This document shows positions 1 through 7,785 of a stretch of DNA of 64,000 nt, in pieces; the stretch's first letter is position 1, and each line of letters begins with the position of its first letter. The position numbers were made by a program, and so were the translations under genes. The notes below the pieces were generated by a model. That model made no database searches and was not told the DNA's origin. It saw only the letters and a list, made by a program, of their open reading frames with translations. The DNA is from Chryseobacterium gallinarum (lineage in GTDB: Bacteria > Bacteroidota > Bacteroidia > Flavobacteriales > Weeksellaceae): positions 2,608,001 to 2,672,000 of the forward strand of contig NZ_CP009928.1 of the NCBI RefSeq assembly GCF_001021975.1, read 5' to 3'.

Positions 1-1
1 T

Positions 2-508
2 CAGACTATATGCAAAACAATTGATCTCAGACCAATTTACGAAGTCTATCTCAATACGATTATGAACCTGAGAAACACGGGAATCAGTATCTCAGACCGT
101 AGAGCGGTGAAACTGCAGAATTTAATTGCTGCAAGTGCATTGATCTGTGGAAGAAATGAAGCCGTTCTCTCTGACCTTTGGGTGTTGAAGCATATCTGGG
201 ATACCGAAGAACAAATTGAAATTCTGGAAGGAATCATCAACAGGACTATAGAAAAAGATGACCATCCTCAATCCCATCCACAAGCCATGCAAAACAAAAC
301 ACCCAATCCTGAGGAAGTAATGAAAGATGTAAAGATTCTCGCGGATAAATGGAACGAAGGGACGCTGAGTTTTGAGGAACAAAATGTAATTAAAGATAAA
401 TTGAGATACCTTCAGACCCGTTGCGACTGGATCAGAAACCCGGAACAGAAACAATATATTCAGCAGGAAATTGAAAATTTATGGCAGAAAATCCTTCAAA
501 GCATATAA
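2..508 (+). CDS. MoxR-type AAA+ ATPase, C-terminal part (5' truncated by window edge)
   Basis: The frame is open from base 2, so the gene starts outside the window. What remains is about 168 residues: the helical lid of a MoxR/RavA-class AAA+ ATPase, with an ISDRRAVKLQ segment in which the arginines look like sensor-2/lid residues, followed by a charged helical tail. Walker A and B would lie upstream and cannot be checked. MoxR ATPases remodel partner proteins, usually vWA-domain proteins. The next gene starts 28 nt before this stop and a vWA-like protein follows, so the assignment rests on both sequence and context. Confidence 0.75.
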   Translation, partial: QTICKTIDLRPIYEVYLNTIMNLRNTGISISDRRAVKLQNLIAASALICGRNEAVLSDLWVLKHIWDTEEQIEILEGIINRTIEKDDHPQSHPQAMQNKTPNPEEVMKDVKILADKWNEGTLSFEEQNVIKDKLRYLQTRCDWIRNPEQKQYIQQEIENLWQKILQSI

Positions 509-1224
509 AAGAATTCTGGGCCGAAATTCCTCGTACTGATGAAGAATTTTTGGGCTCAATAAGAGATTGGAAAAATATCCTCCTTGCGGTGGATGAGGAT
601 ACTCTTTGGCTTAAAGGATTTACAGATGAGCAGACTGAGGCTCCGGAGATGCATCAGTTGCCCGGTTTTTTACTGTACGAGCTTCGCAATGGGCTCTTAT
701 TCAGGAAAGGCGCATTGGTTCCCAGTAAAAAAATGAGAACAGCATTGCTGTGGACGCCGATAGACAAGGCATTGCAGCTGACTTTCCCTGCTTCCAATCA
801 AAACTATTTCGGAATCAGTGAAAAGATCACGGTTAATATAAAACAAAGTGCGGAAGAACAACCGGTAATTGCATTGCTAAGCAGCATTGTCGGAATTAAA
901 GAAAATATGGCTGCAGTACCGGGGTTCAAATTTGAAAACATACAATGGGCCGTTGTTGGTGATAAAGCTTTGTTTATAGGGACACCATTATTAAGCTTCC
1001 CGGGAAAAGCATACTGGATGAAAGACGGACATCTCCTGCCCGCCGGCTTTGATTTTGAATTTAAGAATCTGAGCCTATTCTTGCAGCAGAAATTTAACAA
1101 AGAATCAAACGGATGGCTTTTATGGAATGAGGAAGGAGAATTTCTTTCAATAAAGAATACTGATCTCCGTCCATTGTCCTTAAGCTCTTTCCGCCTTACG
1201 GAAAAATCAAAAGAATGGAACTAA
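481..1224 (+). CDS. Small partner protein of a MoxR-vWA-propeller ternary system
   Basis: A 247-residue soluble protein with no signal peptide or membrane segment. It is rich in short beta strands and aromatic residues (for example LLWTPIDKAL near 82-91 and WLLWNEEGEFLS near 210-221). I do not recognise a catalytic motif. It overlaps the MoxR gene by 28 nt and the following vWA gene by 10 nt, so the three are translationally coupled. By position it matches the small bpX-type component of MoxR-vWA-beta-propeller ternary systems described by Aravind and colleagues. That family call is inferred from context, not from a profile search. Confidence 0.5.
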   Translation: MAENPSKHIKEFWAEIPRTDEEFLGSIRDWKNILLAVDEDTLWLKGFTDEQTEAPEMHQLPGFLLYELRNGLLFRKGALVPSKKMRTALLWTPIDKALQLTFPASNQNYFGISEKITVNIKQSAEEQPVIALLSSIVGIKENMAAVPGFKFENIQWAVVGDKALFIGTPLLSFPGKAYWMKDGHLLPAGFDFEFKNLSLFLQQKFNKESNGWLLWNEEGEFLSIKNTDLRPLSLSSFRLTEKSKEWN

Positions 1225-3593
1225 AGACGTATTTTCAAGCCTACGAAAATTACTTCTGGGAATGGAAAACCGATGAAGACGTTCCCGGAGATTCCGGATA
1301 CCATGAGAATAACCTCCTATCCATACCGGGAGTAGGAGCTATTGCCTACAGACCCTATGTGATGGAGGTCCTGAAGGAGCTTCAGCCACAGGGATGGCCT
1401 CCGTTTGGTGCACTGCTGATGGTTTTATATGCAATGCAGGAAGGGTATACGGACTTTGCCGGTCCCCTGAGGAAAACTTCTGATTTATATACCATTGGAA
1501 ATTTTGAGTTTAATGCTGAAAAAGAAATTGAATTTCTTGAAAAAATAAAACAGCTTCCCCCGGTCTATAAACAAAAGCAAAACAGGATTATCCTGTTGCA
1601 GACGCTTTTTAAAAATGTGCACAACAGACTATCTTCGGTCAATGCTGAAAATTATTTGAGAATTTATTATAAAAGACCACAGGAACTGGCTGTTTGTGCG
1701 GAAAAGCAACATGCCGGCCCCACTATACTAAACAGAGACCTGAATGCGTTGGATCTTAACGAAAAATTTCCTACAGTTCAATCTATTATCGATGCGATGA
1801 AAGGTCTTGTTGAAGAACCTGAACTGAACGATGAGCTGATACAGGAAGAAACAACAGCAAATCCAGACCAGGATTTTATCAGGGAACTGACAGAAGAGCC
1901 TAAAACATTTCAGGTAGGAAGTCTTATCAAGAGAATCTGGAGCGGACTTAAAATTCCCATGCGTCACCTTTCTCCGGGAGAACAGCCCATTGGTGGAATT
2001 TCGGATATGACTAACAAAGGCGATTTTAACAGGATGCTGCTCTCCGAGTTTGCCAATGAAGATGAGGTATTCATAAATCGTGTGGCTAATAATGAGGCCC
2101 TTTATATCCAAAGGGAAATCCCGCCGGAAGAGAACCTATTTGAAAGAATTATTCTGATTGATACGTCCCTTAGGAACTGGGGTACACCGAAAGTGTTGGC
2201 TTTCGCCTCTGCTATAGCAGTTATTAAACACCCAAAAGCCCATTCTGAATGTAAAGTATTTGCATTGGGACAAGCAGCCCTTCCGGTTTCTCTCAACAGG
2301 GTACAAGAGGTTATTGAAAATCTCAACCAGGTGAGTCCCGTGCTTGAGGTTTCCGAAGCTCTGGAAAAATTTTTTAATGAAGACCATCCTGAAAAAGATC
2401 TGGAAATCTTCTTTATCACCCATCAGGAAAATATTGTTGATGAGAAGGTTCAAAAAGTCATTCATCAGAACCGGGACCGGCTTAAATTTCTGGTAACCAC
2501 CACATCAGATGGGGAAATTAATTTCTATAAACATCATAAAGGAGCAAGAAAACATATCCAGAAAATCAAATTACCCCTTCAGGAATTATGGGCAAATCCG
2601 CCGAAACAAAAGCTGAAGCCGGAGATTTATAACGGAAAGAAAACAGATCTTCCACAAAATTATCCGATTTTGTTCCCGGTTCCCGTTAATAAAATAGACC
2701 AGTTTCTGTACGAAGGAGAGTTTTTTATTTTGAGTTCAAAAAAACAGCTCCTAAAAACCTATCTCTCAGATAATTATTACGACCGGCATTCTTACGATTA
2801 TTATAAAACCTATCATGGATGTGAAGTGTTATTTGAAGAGATCTCAATAAAGCCAAAAGGACGGTTTGCCCTGGCAAAAAACAGGCAGCAGCATTTTATT
2901 GTGTGCCAGTATCAGCCTGATAAGAAACTCATTTCAAAACTGAACATCAATACAAAAGAGTATTTTGAACAAAATGTTACAGGACTGAATATTCCGGCTT
3001 CTTATGATTTGATTTATTTTGGAAAAAGCTTTTATCTGCATGACCCCGAAAATCCTATATTGTACAAAATTAATATAGAAGGAAACATCGCTGTAGAAAC
3101 AATAGCCGATAAAGATCCGGAAATTGAAAAAAATAATGCCAAGGCTGAAGCGGAAGTAGCCAAACTGCATAAAAGTGGGCTGAAGATAATCAATAATTTT
3201 AATAAAATCGGGATTAATGAGAATCATAACCTGGTCATTTCCGGAAACGAATTGAGCAATATATATGAAAATGCCCTTAATTTTTACAAAAACAGAGCCG
3301 GGATGAAAATCTTTGCAGAACAGAACAAAAATAAATTTACCTTCCCTGATGGAAGCGAAATTATTACAGATTCAAGGGGAATGCTGACATTCAGGAGTAG
3401 TAACAAAAGCATAGAAGAATTTTATATCCCTTCTACAGCCTATGGATTCCTTTGCTTGTCTACTTCCACAGAATTTGGCGGTTCAGAATATTATCTTCCT
3501 GAACATACCTTATTGAAAGTGAAAACCATGGATGAGATGTATTCACGGTTTTTAAAAGCATTTATCGGGCAGATTTTGGATTATGGAGCTTAG
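1215..3593 (+). CDS. vWA-like plus beta-propeller-like protein of the ternary system
   Basis: A 792-residue protein. Residues 1-290 are mostly helical. A vWA-like Rossmann domain spans about 300-450, beginning with ERIILIDTSLRNWG, where the D-T-S resembles the first part of a MIDAS motif; it continues with alternating strands such as LEIFFITHQE and LKFLVTTTSDG. The remaining 340 residues contain repeated short strands with Y/F/G-rich turns (for example FYLHDPENPILYKINI), compatible with a beta-propeller. vWA proteins are the usual clients of MoxR ATPases. The gene overlaps its neighbours by 10 and 11 nt. Propeller blade number and MIDAS completeness cannot be settled by eye. Confidence 0.6.
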   Translation: MELKTYFQAYENYFWEWKTDEDVPGDSGYHENNLLSIPGVGAIAYRPYVMEVLKELQPQGWPPFGALLMVLYAMQEGYTDFAGPLRKTSDLYTIGNFEFNAEKEIEFLEKIKQLPPVYKQKQNRIILLQTLFKNVHNRLSSVNAENYLRIYYKRPQELAVCAEKQHAGPTILNRDLNALDLNEKFPTVQSIIDAMKGLVEEPELNDELIQEETTANPDQDFIRELTEEPKTFQVGSLIKRIWSGLKIPMRHLSPGEQPIGGISDMTNKGDFNRMLLSEFANEDEVFINRVANNEALYIQREIPPEENLFERIILIDTSLRNWGTPKVLAFASAIAVIKHPKAHSECKVFALGQAALPVSLNRVQEVIENLNQVSPVLEVSEALEKFFNEDHPEKDLEIFFITHQENIVDEKVQKVIHQNRDRLKFLVTTTSDGEINFYKHHKGARKHIQKIKLPLQELWANPPKQKLKPEIYNGKKTDLPQNYPILFPVPVNKIDQFLYEGEFFILSSKKQLLKTYLSDNYYDRHSYDYYKTYHGCEVLFEEISIKPKGRFALAKNRQQHFIVCQYQPDKKLISKLNINTKEYFEQNVTGLNIPASYDLIYFGKSFYLHDPENPILYKINIEGNIAVETIADKDPEIEKNNAKAEAEVAKLHKSGLKIINNFNKIGINENHNLVISGNELSNIYENALNFYKNRAGMKIFAEQNKNKFTFPDGSEIITDSRGMLTFRSSNKSIEEFYIPSTAYGFLCLSTSTEFGGSEYYLPEHTLLKVKTMDEMYSRFLKAFIGQILDYGA

Positions 3594-5277
3594 AATACAA
3601 CCTTTTCCTAAAAATAATTATCCTAAAAAAGCGCTTTTGATTAAAGGCTCTTCACCCCTTGTATGGCTTCAGGAAATGGAAACCCTTGGAATTGATTTAC
3701 ACCAGGTAAAATCATACGCTGTTCCTGCCAATATCCCCAATATACTCTATGGATGCTTTCTTATTTTTAATGATCATGCACCGCAGGAAATAGGGCGGAA
3801 TGCTTATTTTCAATGTATAGACAACCGGCTTTTCATTCCTGAAAATACAATATTTTATCCTAAAATTAATGCCGAAGACTGGTATCAGCTTGATGTGCCT
3901 TTTCTGGTCATGCATCCTGAATTTGGATTGGTGAAATTATCTGAGCAGGTAGATTGGCTATCACTTATCAAAGATCCCGGAAACATCAATGAAACAGTAA
4001 GAAAACCATTGAACGGAGTCAGGATCCCCAGAAAGATAGAAAGCTATACAGTTGAAATGGATGATGAGAAAATTCTGGAAGCACTACAGAAGAGGCAGAC
4101 CGAAGAAGAATGGATGAAAAACCTGCCGTTTGACCTGAAAAAAGTAATGGCAGGGAATAAAAAAGAAATTGAGAAATATTTAAAATATATTGAAAAATAT
4201 CCTGAGAGGGCGATTGAACTGGGCGTTCCGCTGGATATTATGGGGACATCAAGAGGAGATGGATTTGGCAAATTTACCTGGTTAGAGGGACTGTTTGGGA
4301 AAAATCCTGACGGCAAACCGGAGAGCAAAGAATCCAGGAATTTCCGCAGGGTTTTCTGGGCTGTGATTGTAGTGGCTATTCTTTTAAGAATTGTATTACC
4401 ATCAGAAAAAAATAAACCTGTAGAAGAAACGGGAGCCTCTTCTGGTACTATTGTAGATAATGCTGTGAAAGCCCCGTCAGATATGATCGCTTTTCAATCC
4501 GGAATCTCTGAAATTGACCAGAAAATAGACTCAATGTATTTTGATAGGCGAAAAGCTTTATCCAATGAACTTCTGAAGGCGGGAATGGTGGAAGCCAGAG
4601 ATAGCAATGAAAAAGAAAAATATAAGAAATCCGGAGGCCGGAGTGTGAATGAGATAGGTCGCGATATTGAAAAACTCAGCAGCAAAGAACAGCAAACCCG
4701 CGATTCTCTTAAAACAATTTATACCAAAAGAATTAAAAAGCATGTTGAAGGAAAAACAGAAAGTTTAAAACGAAGAATCTCCGATTCCCTGAAGCAATAT
4801 ACCAAAGGAAAACCTGTCAACGGGGAAGTGGTAAAATATCTTTTAAAGAAGAAAAAGGCTCTTATGGAGGATTCTTTGGGAAGACTTTATGGAACAATAG
4901 ATTTTTCTGACCTTTCCCGGTCACAGGCCAGAAACTCAAAAGTGAAAGGAATTGATGCAGGAAATGGGCTGCAGGAAAAAGAGGCTCCTCTATCAGATGT
5001 TCTATACCTTGTTATACTCATGATAGCCGGAGTGGGACTTTATTCTTTTATTTTTAAACGAAAACCCCTTAATCTGGGAGGTGATAATGTTCCGGTCTGG
5101 ATAAAACTGCTTTTGACCGGGATCCTTGTAGCTATGCTGGTATATTTATTTTATCCGCTGGTAAAAATGTTTGGCTACAATTGGTTTGTGTGGGTGCTTG
5201 TTATTAGTGTCATGCTGCTTCTATACCGCCTGTTCAGGGAAGATAAAACTATTTTAAATTCCGAAGATGATGAATAA
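3583..5277 (+). CDS. Membrane-anchored coiled-coil protein of the ternary system
   Basis: A 564-residue protein. The first 130 residues look like a beta-rich domain similar in composition to the gene 2 product. Residues about 155-240 are charged and helical. A single transmembrane segment lies near 258-274 (VFWAVIVVAILLRIVLP). A long K/E/R/S-rich region follows at about 305-440 and is likely coiled coil. Three further hydrophobic segments lie near 472-492, 504-522 and 531-548. The layout suggests an inner-membrane scaffold holding a soluble domain on each side. It starts 11 nt before the vWA gene ends and overlaps the next gene by 11 nt. No enzyme motif was seen. Confidence 0.5.
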   Translation: MELRIQPFPKNNYPKKALLIKGSSPLVWLQEMETLGIDLHQVKSYAVPANIPNILYGCFLIFNDHAPQEIGRNAYFQCIDNRLFIPENTIFYPKINAEDWYQLDVPFLVMHPEFGLVKLSEQVDWLSLIKDPGNINETVRKPLNGVRIPRKIESYTVEMDDEKILEALQKRQTEEEWMKNLPFDLKKVMAGNKKEIEKYLKYIEKYPERAIELGVPLDIMGTSRGDGFGKFTWLEGLFGKNPDGKPESKESRNFRRVFWAVIVVAILLRIVLPSEKNKPVEETGASSGTIVDNAVKAPSDMIAFQSGISEIDQKIDSMYFDRRKALSNELLKAGMVEARDSNEKEKYKKSGGRSVNEIGRDIEKLSSKEQQTRDSLKTIYTKRIKKHVEGKTESLKRRISDSLKQYTKGKPVNGEVVKYLLKKKKALMEDSLGRLYGTIDFSDLSRSQARNSKVKGIDAGNGLQEKEAPLSDVLYLVILMIAGVGLYSFIFKRKPLNLGGDNVPVWIKLLLTGILVAMLVYLFYPLVKMFGYNWFVWVLVISVMLLLYRLFREDKTILNSEDDE

Positions 5278-6289
5278 ACAGAAATTTATAGACAAATTCA
5301 TGGCAGCCTTTGTATTGCTGGCTATGTTTAAAATCATCGGGATTGTTGCACAGCTTTTTCATGAGAGTTTCTGGAGTGTTGTAGGCACATTGGTCCTTTT
5401 CTTAATCATTGCTTTCATTATTCTTATGGTGATTGCTTCTTTAAAAGATAAAGAACAAAACGAACGGAATGCGAAAAGAAAGGCTGCTTCAGGAGGGAAT
5501 TTTTATCTTGAAACTTCTTTATTTGACAGAATCCGGAGCAAATATGAAGAACTTGCCGAAAAATATATTGCTGAAAAGGATTATAAAAAAGCGGCCAGGG
5601 TATATATAAACCTGTTACAGGATTATTACAGGGGAGCAAAAACACTTGAAGAAGGAGGATTTTATAATGAAGCTGCTGTCATTTATCTTAAAAAACTTAA
5701 AAATAAATCTGATGCTGCGGTCTGTTATGAAAAAGCTAAACAATATAAAAAAGCGATAGAACTTTATAAGGAAATGGAACAAAAAGAAAAGGTGGGAGAT
5801 CTTTATAAAGAAATCAATGACCTTACTAATGCCCATACCTATTATCAGATGGTAGCCAACGATTATATCAGCAATTACCAGATGGTGAAGGCTTCCCTGG
5901 TTTACCGTAAAAAAATGGAGAAAGCGGATGAAGCCCAGAAGGTATTACTTAAGGGATGGCAGGAAGATAGAGATGCATTTAATTGTCTGAACAACTACTT
6001 CGCCAACATCTTTGAAATTGAAAAGCTGGAAGCTGAAATCCGTAATTTGTACAAAGAAACGCCTTCATATAAAAAAATGATCTATCTGGATGCAATGAAA
6101 TATGAATTTAAAAGAGATCCGAAACTACAATCAACTACCCGCAGCATTGCCTATGAAATCATTGCAGAAAAAGTAGGGACGCGTTCAGAAATTGTAAATG
6201 AACTCAAACATTTTAACCCCGATGATGAGGTAATCCTGAAAGATATTTCCAGGTTTAAAACCAGCCGGAATAAAATGTTTAGAAATTAA
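5267..6289 (+). CDS. Membrane-anchored TPR-like repeat protein, last gene of the ternary operon
   Basis: A 340-residue protein with two hydrophobic segments near the N terminus (about 13-30 and 36-56), then an alpha-solenoid. Repeats such as YIAEKDYKKAARVYINLLQ, ALVYRKKMEKADEAQKVLL and CYEKAKQYKKAIELYKEM have TPR-like A/Y/G spacing over about 95-230. It probably presents a protein-binding surface at the membrane. It overlaps the previous gene by 11 nt and is the last gene before a non-coding gap, so it closes the operon. TPR proteins recur in MoxR-vWA loci; the role here is inferred. Confidence 0.6.
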   Translation: MMNKQKFIDKFMAAFVLLAMFKIIGIVAQLFHESFWSVVGTLVLFLIIAFIILMVIASLKDKEQNERNAKRKAASGGNFYLETSLFDRIRSKYEELAEKYIAEKDYKKAARVYINLLQDYYRGAKTLEEGGFYNEAAVIYLKKLKNKSDAAVCYEKAKQYKKAIELYKEMEQKEKVGDLYKEINDLTNAHTYYQMVANDYISNYQMVKASLVYRKKMEKADEAQKVLLKGWQEDRDAFNCLNNYFANIFEIEKLEAEIRNLYKETPSYKKMIYLDAMKYEFKRDPKLQSTTRSIAYEIIAEKVGTRSEIVNELKHFNPDDEVILKDISRFKTSRNKMFRN

Positions 6290-6416
6290 AATGGCAACAT
6301 AAACATAACAAAATAACAACGGTTAAAAAGCAAAGAAACTATTTTCCATACCGGTTCCAGACATCAATATATTACCCTGTCCCGTGAAAACTGTTAATTA
6401 ATCACAAAAAAAGATT

Positions 6417-6424
6417 TATATTTG
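6417..6424 (+). promoter_or_regulatory. Flavobacterial -7 promoter element for small ORF A
   Basis: TATATTTG matches the Bacteroidota -7 consensus TAnnTTTG. It lies 12 nt upstream of the ATG of the 42-codon ORF, so the transcript leader would be very short. The -33 element is less clear. Confidence 0.6.
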
Positions 6425-6436
6425 CGCCAGAAAATT

Positions 6437-6565
6437 ATGACAATACAAAGAGCACATATCAATGCAGAGCTATGCGAAAGCCCTTCAACAAAGGGATTAT
6501 TCGGGTATGATGAGCTGATATGGAATGAGGTGAAATGTGCTGACTTTGGAAATTATTTACTGTAA
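6437..6565 (+). CDS. Small ORF A: 42-residue peptide containing all 20 amino acids
   Basis: ATG to TAA encodes 42 residues. By direct count all 20 amino acids are present, each having appeared by residue 32, and 31 different sense codons are used. It sits alone between a TATATTTG promoter and a strong terminator (6595-6630). A GAGGTG at 6527-6532 could pair with CGCCTC of the terminator 5' arm, as an antiterminator would. No domain, signal peptide or homologue is recognised. I infer a leader peptide whose translation samples the charged-tRNA pool. A structured RNA or an unrelated small protein remains possible. Confidence 0.6.
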   Translation: MTIQRAHINAELCESPSTKGLFGYDELIWNEVKCADFGNYLL

Positions 6566-6594
6566 ACTTGTAAAAATTAATCAAAATACTGCAA

Positions 6595-6630
6595 AAACGC
6601 CTCGAAAAATCGAGGCGTTTTTTGTTTTTT
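6595..6630 (+). terminator. Intrinsic terminator after small ORF A
   Basis: Perfect stem AAACGCCTCG / CGAGGCGTTT with a 6-nt loop, followed by a U-rich tract. It shares the CGCCTC...GAGGCG core with the terminator after ORF B. Confidence 0.85.
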
Positions 6631-6850
6631 AGGGCAGAAATTATTTAGAATGAAAAAAAATAACCATAAACATGAAAAATTTTTAATAAACAATGAAACT
6701 TTAATACAATAAAATAGAGTGATAAGCAACCCGATGAGAGACAGTCATTTAGGTATTTGAAACATCTGCAATATATTGCGGACGGTAATCTCTTATTTTA
6801 AAAATAGCTTTTAAAATATTGGTTATCAAATACTTATGTTTAAAATTTAT

Positions 6851-6882
6851 TTGCATATTCCAAAAATTCATATTTACTTTGC
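6851..6882 (+). promoter_or_regulatory. Probable promoter of small ORF B and the tRNA array
   Basis: TTG at 6851-6853 is followed 19-20 nt later by TTTACTTTGC, close to the TAnnTTTG -7 consensus with one mismatch. No other promoter-like sequence was seen between here and the first tRNA at 7132, so array transcription may start here and pass the terminator at 7101-7129. Confidence 0.5.
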
Positions 6883-6948
6883 AACCGAAAATTGAAAGCA
6901 ACAGTTTTCAGGACTTCAAAAAATAATTTAAAAACAAACAAAAATAAA

Positions 6949-7074
6949 ATGAAACAATTACATCACATATTCAATCAATATTCAAGACTATCCGGACAGA
7001 AGCCGGCAGGGAGTCTGTGTATTTTTGATCGTGAAATTGTGGATAAAAGGTGCTTATATACGTGGGTCAGCTAA
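6949..7074 (+). CDS. Small ORF B: 41-residue peptide containing all 20 amino acids
   Basis: ATG to TAA encodes 41 residues. Every one of the 20 amino acids occurs, the last (Trp) at residue 39, and 35 of the 41 codons are different. These include codons usually rare in AT-rich genomes, such as AGG, CCG, GGG, ACG and CTA. An in-frame upstream ATG at 6892 exists but precedes an A/K-rich stretch that looks like leader, so 6949 is preferred. A nested hairpin (AGACT...AGTCT around CCGG...CCGG, 6985-7015) lies inside the ORF. GGGAG at 7009-7013 could pair with CTCCC in the following terminator. Inferred role: sensor leader peptide for the tRNA array. Confidence 0.6.
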   Translation: MKQLHHIFNQYSRLSGQKPAGSLCIFDREIVDKRCLYTWVS

Positions 7075-7100
7075 TGATCTCTTACGTTAATTAATAATAA

Positions 7101-7129
7101 AGCGCCTCCCGAAAAGAGGCGTTTTTTTT
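7101..7129 (+). terminator. Intrinsic terminator/attenuator directly before the tRNA array
   Basis: Stem CGCCTC (7103-7108) / GAGGCG (7116-7121) is followed by eight T. The first tRNA starts at 7132, immediately after the T run, with no intervening promoter. This is the arrangement expected of an attenuator rather than a plain end-of-transcript signal. Confidence 0.8.
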
Positions 7130-7131
7130 AT

Positions 7132-7203
7132 GGTATTTCTAGCTTATCTGGTAAAGCATCGGTCTGTGGAACCGAAGAACAGGGTTCGATCCCCGGAGAT
7201 ACC
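7132..7203 (+). tRNA. tRNA-His (GTG)
   Basis: The anticodon arm TCGGT-CTGTGGA-ACCGA gives GTG. The D stem GCTT/AAGC is perfect. The 5' G at 7132 can act as G-1 opposite C73 at 7203, the His identity pair. The T stem has an A-G mismatch, so the gene is slightly degenerate. Confidence 0.8.
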
Positions 7204-7214
7204 CAATATATAAA

Positions 7215-7288
7215 AATCTCATAGCTCAAGAGGTTAGAGCACCGGTCTTTTAAACCGGGGGTTGAAAGTTCGAATCTTTCTGGGATTA
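7215..7288 (+). tRNA. tRNA-Lys (TTT)
   Basis: All arms fold. The acceptor is AATCTCA/TGGGATT with one G-T pair, the D stem GCTC/GAGC, the anticodon stem CCGGT/ACCGG with loop CTTTTAA, and the T arm GAAAG-TTCGAAT-CTTTC. CCA is not encoded. An A1-U72 first pair is unusual. Confidence 0.92.
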
Positions 7289-7293
7289 CAATC

Positions 7294-7367
7294 GGTTCCA
7301 TAGCTCAACCGGATAGAGCATGGGTTTTCTAAACCCAGGGTTAGGGGCTCAAGTCCTCTCGGAATTA
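7294..7367 (+). tRNA. tRNA-Arg (TCT)
   Basis: Anticodon arm TGGGT-TTTCTAA-ACCCA and D stem GCTC/GAGC are perfect. The acceptor is weak (two G-T pairs and one A-C mismatch). The T loop reads CTCAAGT, with C where T54 is expected, which could affect modification. Confidence 0.82.
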
Positions 7368-7371
7368 CAAA

Positions 7372-7443
7372 GGTCTATTGAGGTAATGGCTAACCTGCCC
7401 GACTGTCTCTTGGGCACTGCGGGTTCGATTCTCGCATAGACCG
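7372..7443 (+). tRNA. tRNA-Asp (GTC)
   Basis: Acceptor GGTCTAT/ATAGACC and D stem AGGT/ACCT are perfect. The anticodon loop CTGTCTC (7403-7409) gives GTC. The T arm GCGGG-TTCGATT-CTCGC has one G-T pair. G73 is the Asp discriminator. Confidence 0.92.
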
Positions 7444-7446
7444 CAA

Positions 7447-7505
7447 AGGTTCACGGAAAATTTCGATTCCGGCTGTCTCCCGGAAAAGAAACTGGAAGTG
7501 AACCT
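7447..7505 (+). ncRNA. Asp anticodon-stem-loop mimic (mini tRNA-like hairpin)
   Basis: Perfect 8-bp outer stem AGGTTCAC / GTGAACCT encloses an inner 6-bp stem TTCCGG/CCGGAA with the 7-nt loop CTGTCTC (7473-7479). That loop is identical to the anticodon loop of the tRNA-Asp just upstream, but no D or T arm of normal size is present. It could be a decoy for an anticodon-recognising enzyme, a processing signal or a decayed tRNA. Confidence 0.55.
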
Positions 7506-7509
7506 GAAC

Positions 7510-7581
7510 CTGGAAAGATAACGGTGGTTGTTTACCCGCCTTGGACGCGGGAGGTCGCAAGTTCGAATCTTGCTTTCCAGA
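7510..7581 (+). tRNA. tRNA-Pro (TGG)
   Basis: Acceptor CTGGAAA/TTTCCAG is perfect, with the C1-G72 pair usual for bacterial Pro. The anticodon arm CCCGC-CTTGGAC-GCGGG and T arm GCAAG-TTCGAAT-CTTGC are perfect. The D region (7517-7534) folds only as a compact hairpin with a GGTG loop and lacks the normal T8, so the D arm is atypical. Confidence 0.87.
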
Positions 7582-7586
7582 CAGAA

Positions 7587-7658
7587 GATTTCGTAGCTCA
7601 ATGATAGAATACCGGGCTGTTAAACGGGAAGTTGAAAGTCCGGATCTTTTCGGAATCG
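7587..7658 (+). tRNA. tRNA-Asn (GTT), degenerate
   Basis: The acceptor GATTTCG/CGGAATC pairs and the anticodon loop CTGTTAA gives GTT. The anticodon stem CCGGG/ACGGG has two mismatches, the D stem has a C-A mismatch and the T loop reads TCCGGAT. It is probably weakly functional or a pseudo-tRNA. Confidence 0.7.
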
Positions 7659-7683
7659 CAGATAAAATGTTAATTGTTAAGAA

Positions 7684-7756
7684 GAAAAAGAAAAAGTTTG
7701 CCGGGAGCAGAAGATCTTTACGCCAAACACAGAAATACAGGCAAACTTTTCTTTCT
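7684..7756 (+). ncRNA. GCAGAAGATCTTTA hairpin element, copy 1
   Basis: The perfect stem core AGTTTGCC (7695-7702) / GGCAAACT (7740-7747) is extended by A-rich/T-rich flanks. The 37-nt loop carries GCAGAAGATCTTTA at 7707-7720. The stem sequence varies between copies while the loop motif is kept, the pattern of a structured RNA rather than a simple repeat. Function unknown. Confidence 0.6.
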
Positions 7757-7762
7757 CCCAGG

Positions 7763-7785
7763 CAGGTTAAAGAAGAACACAACCT
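7763..7785 (+). repeat. Short hairpin between tRNAs
   Basis: CAGGTT / AACCTG, 6 bp, with an A-rich loop. It ends one base before the tRNA-Cys acceptor and could be a processing spacer. Confidence 0.4.
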
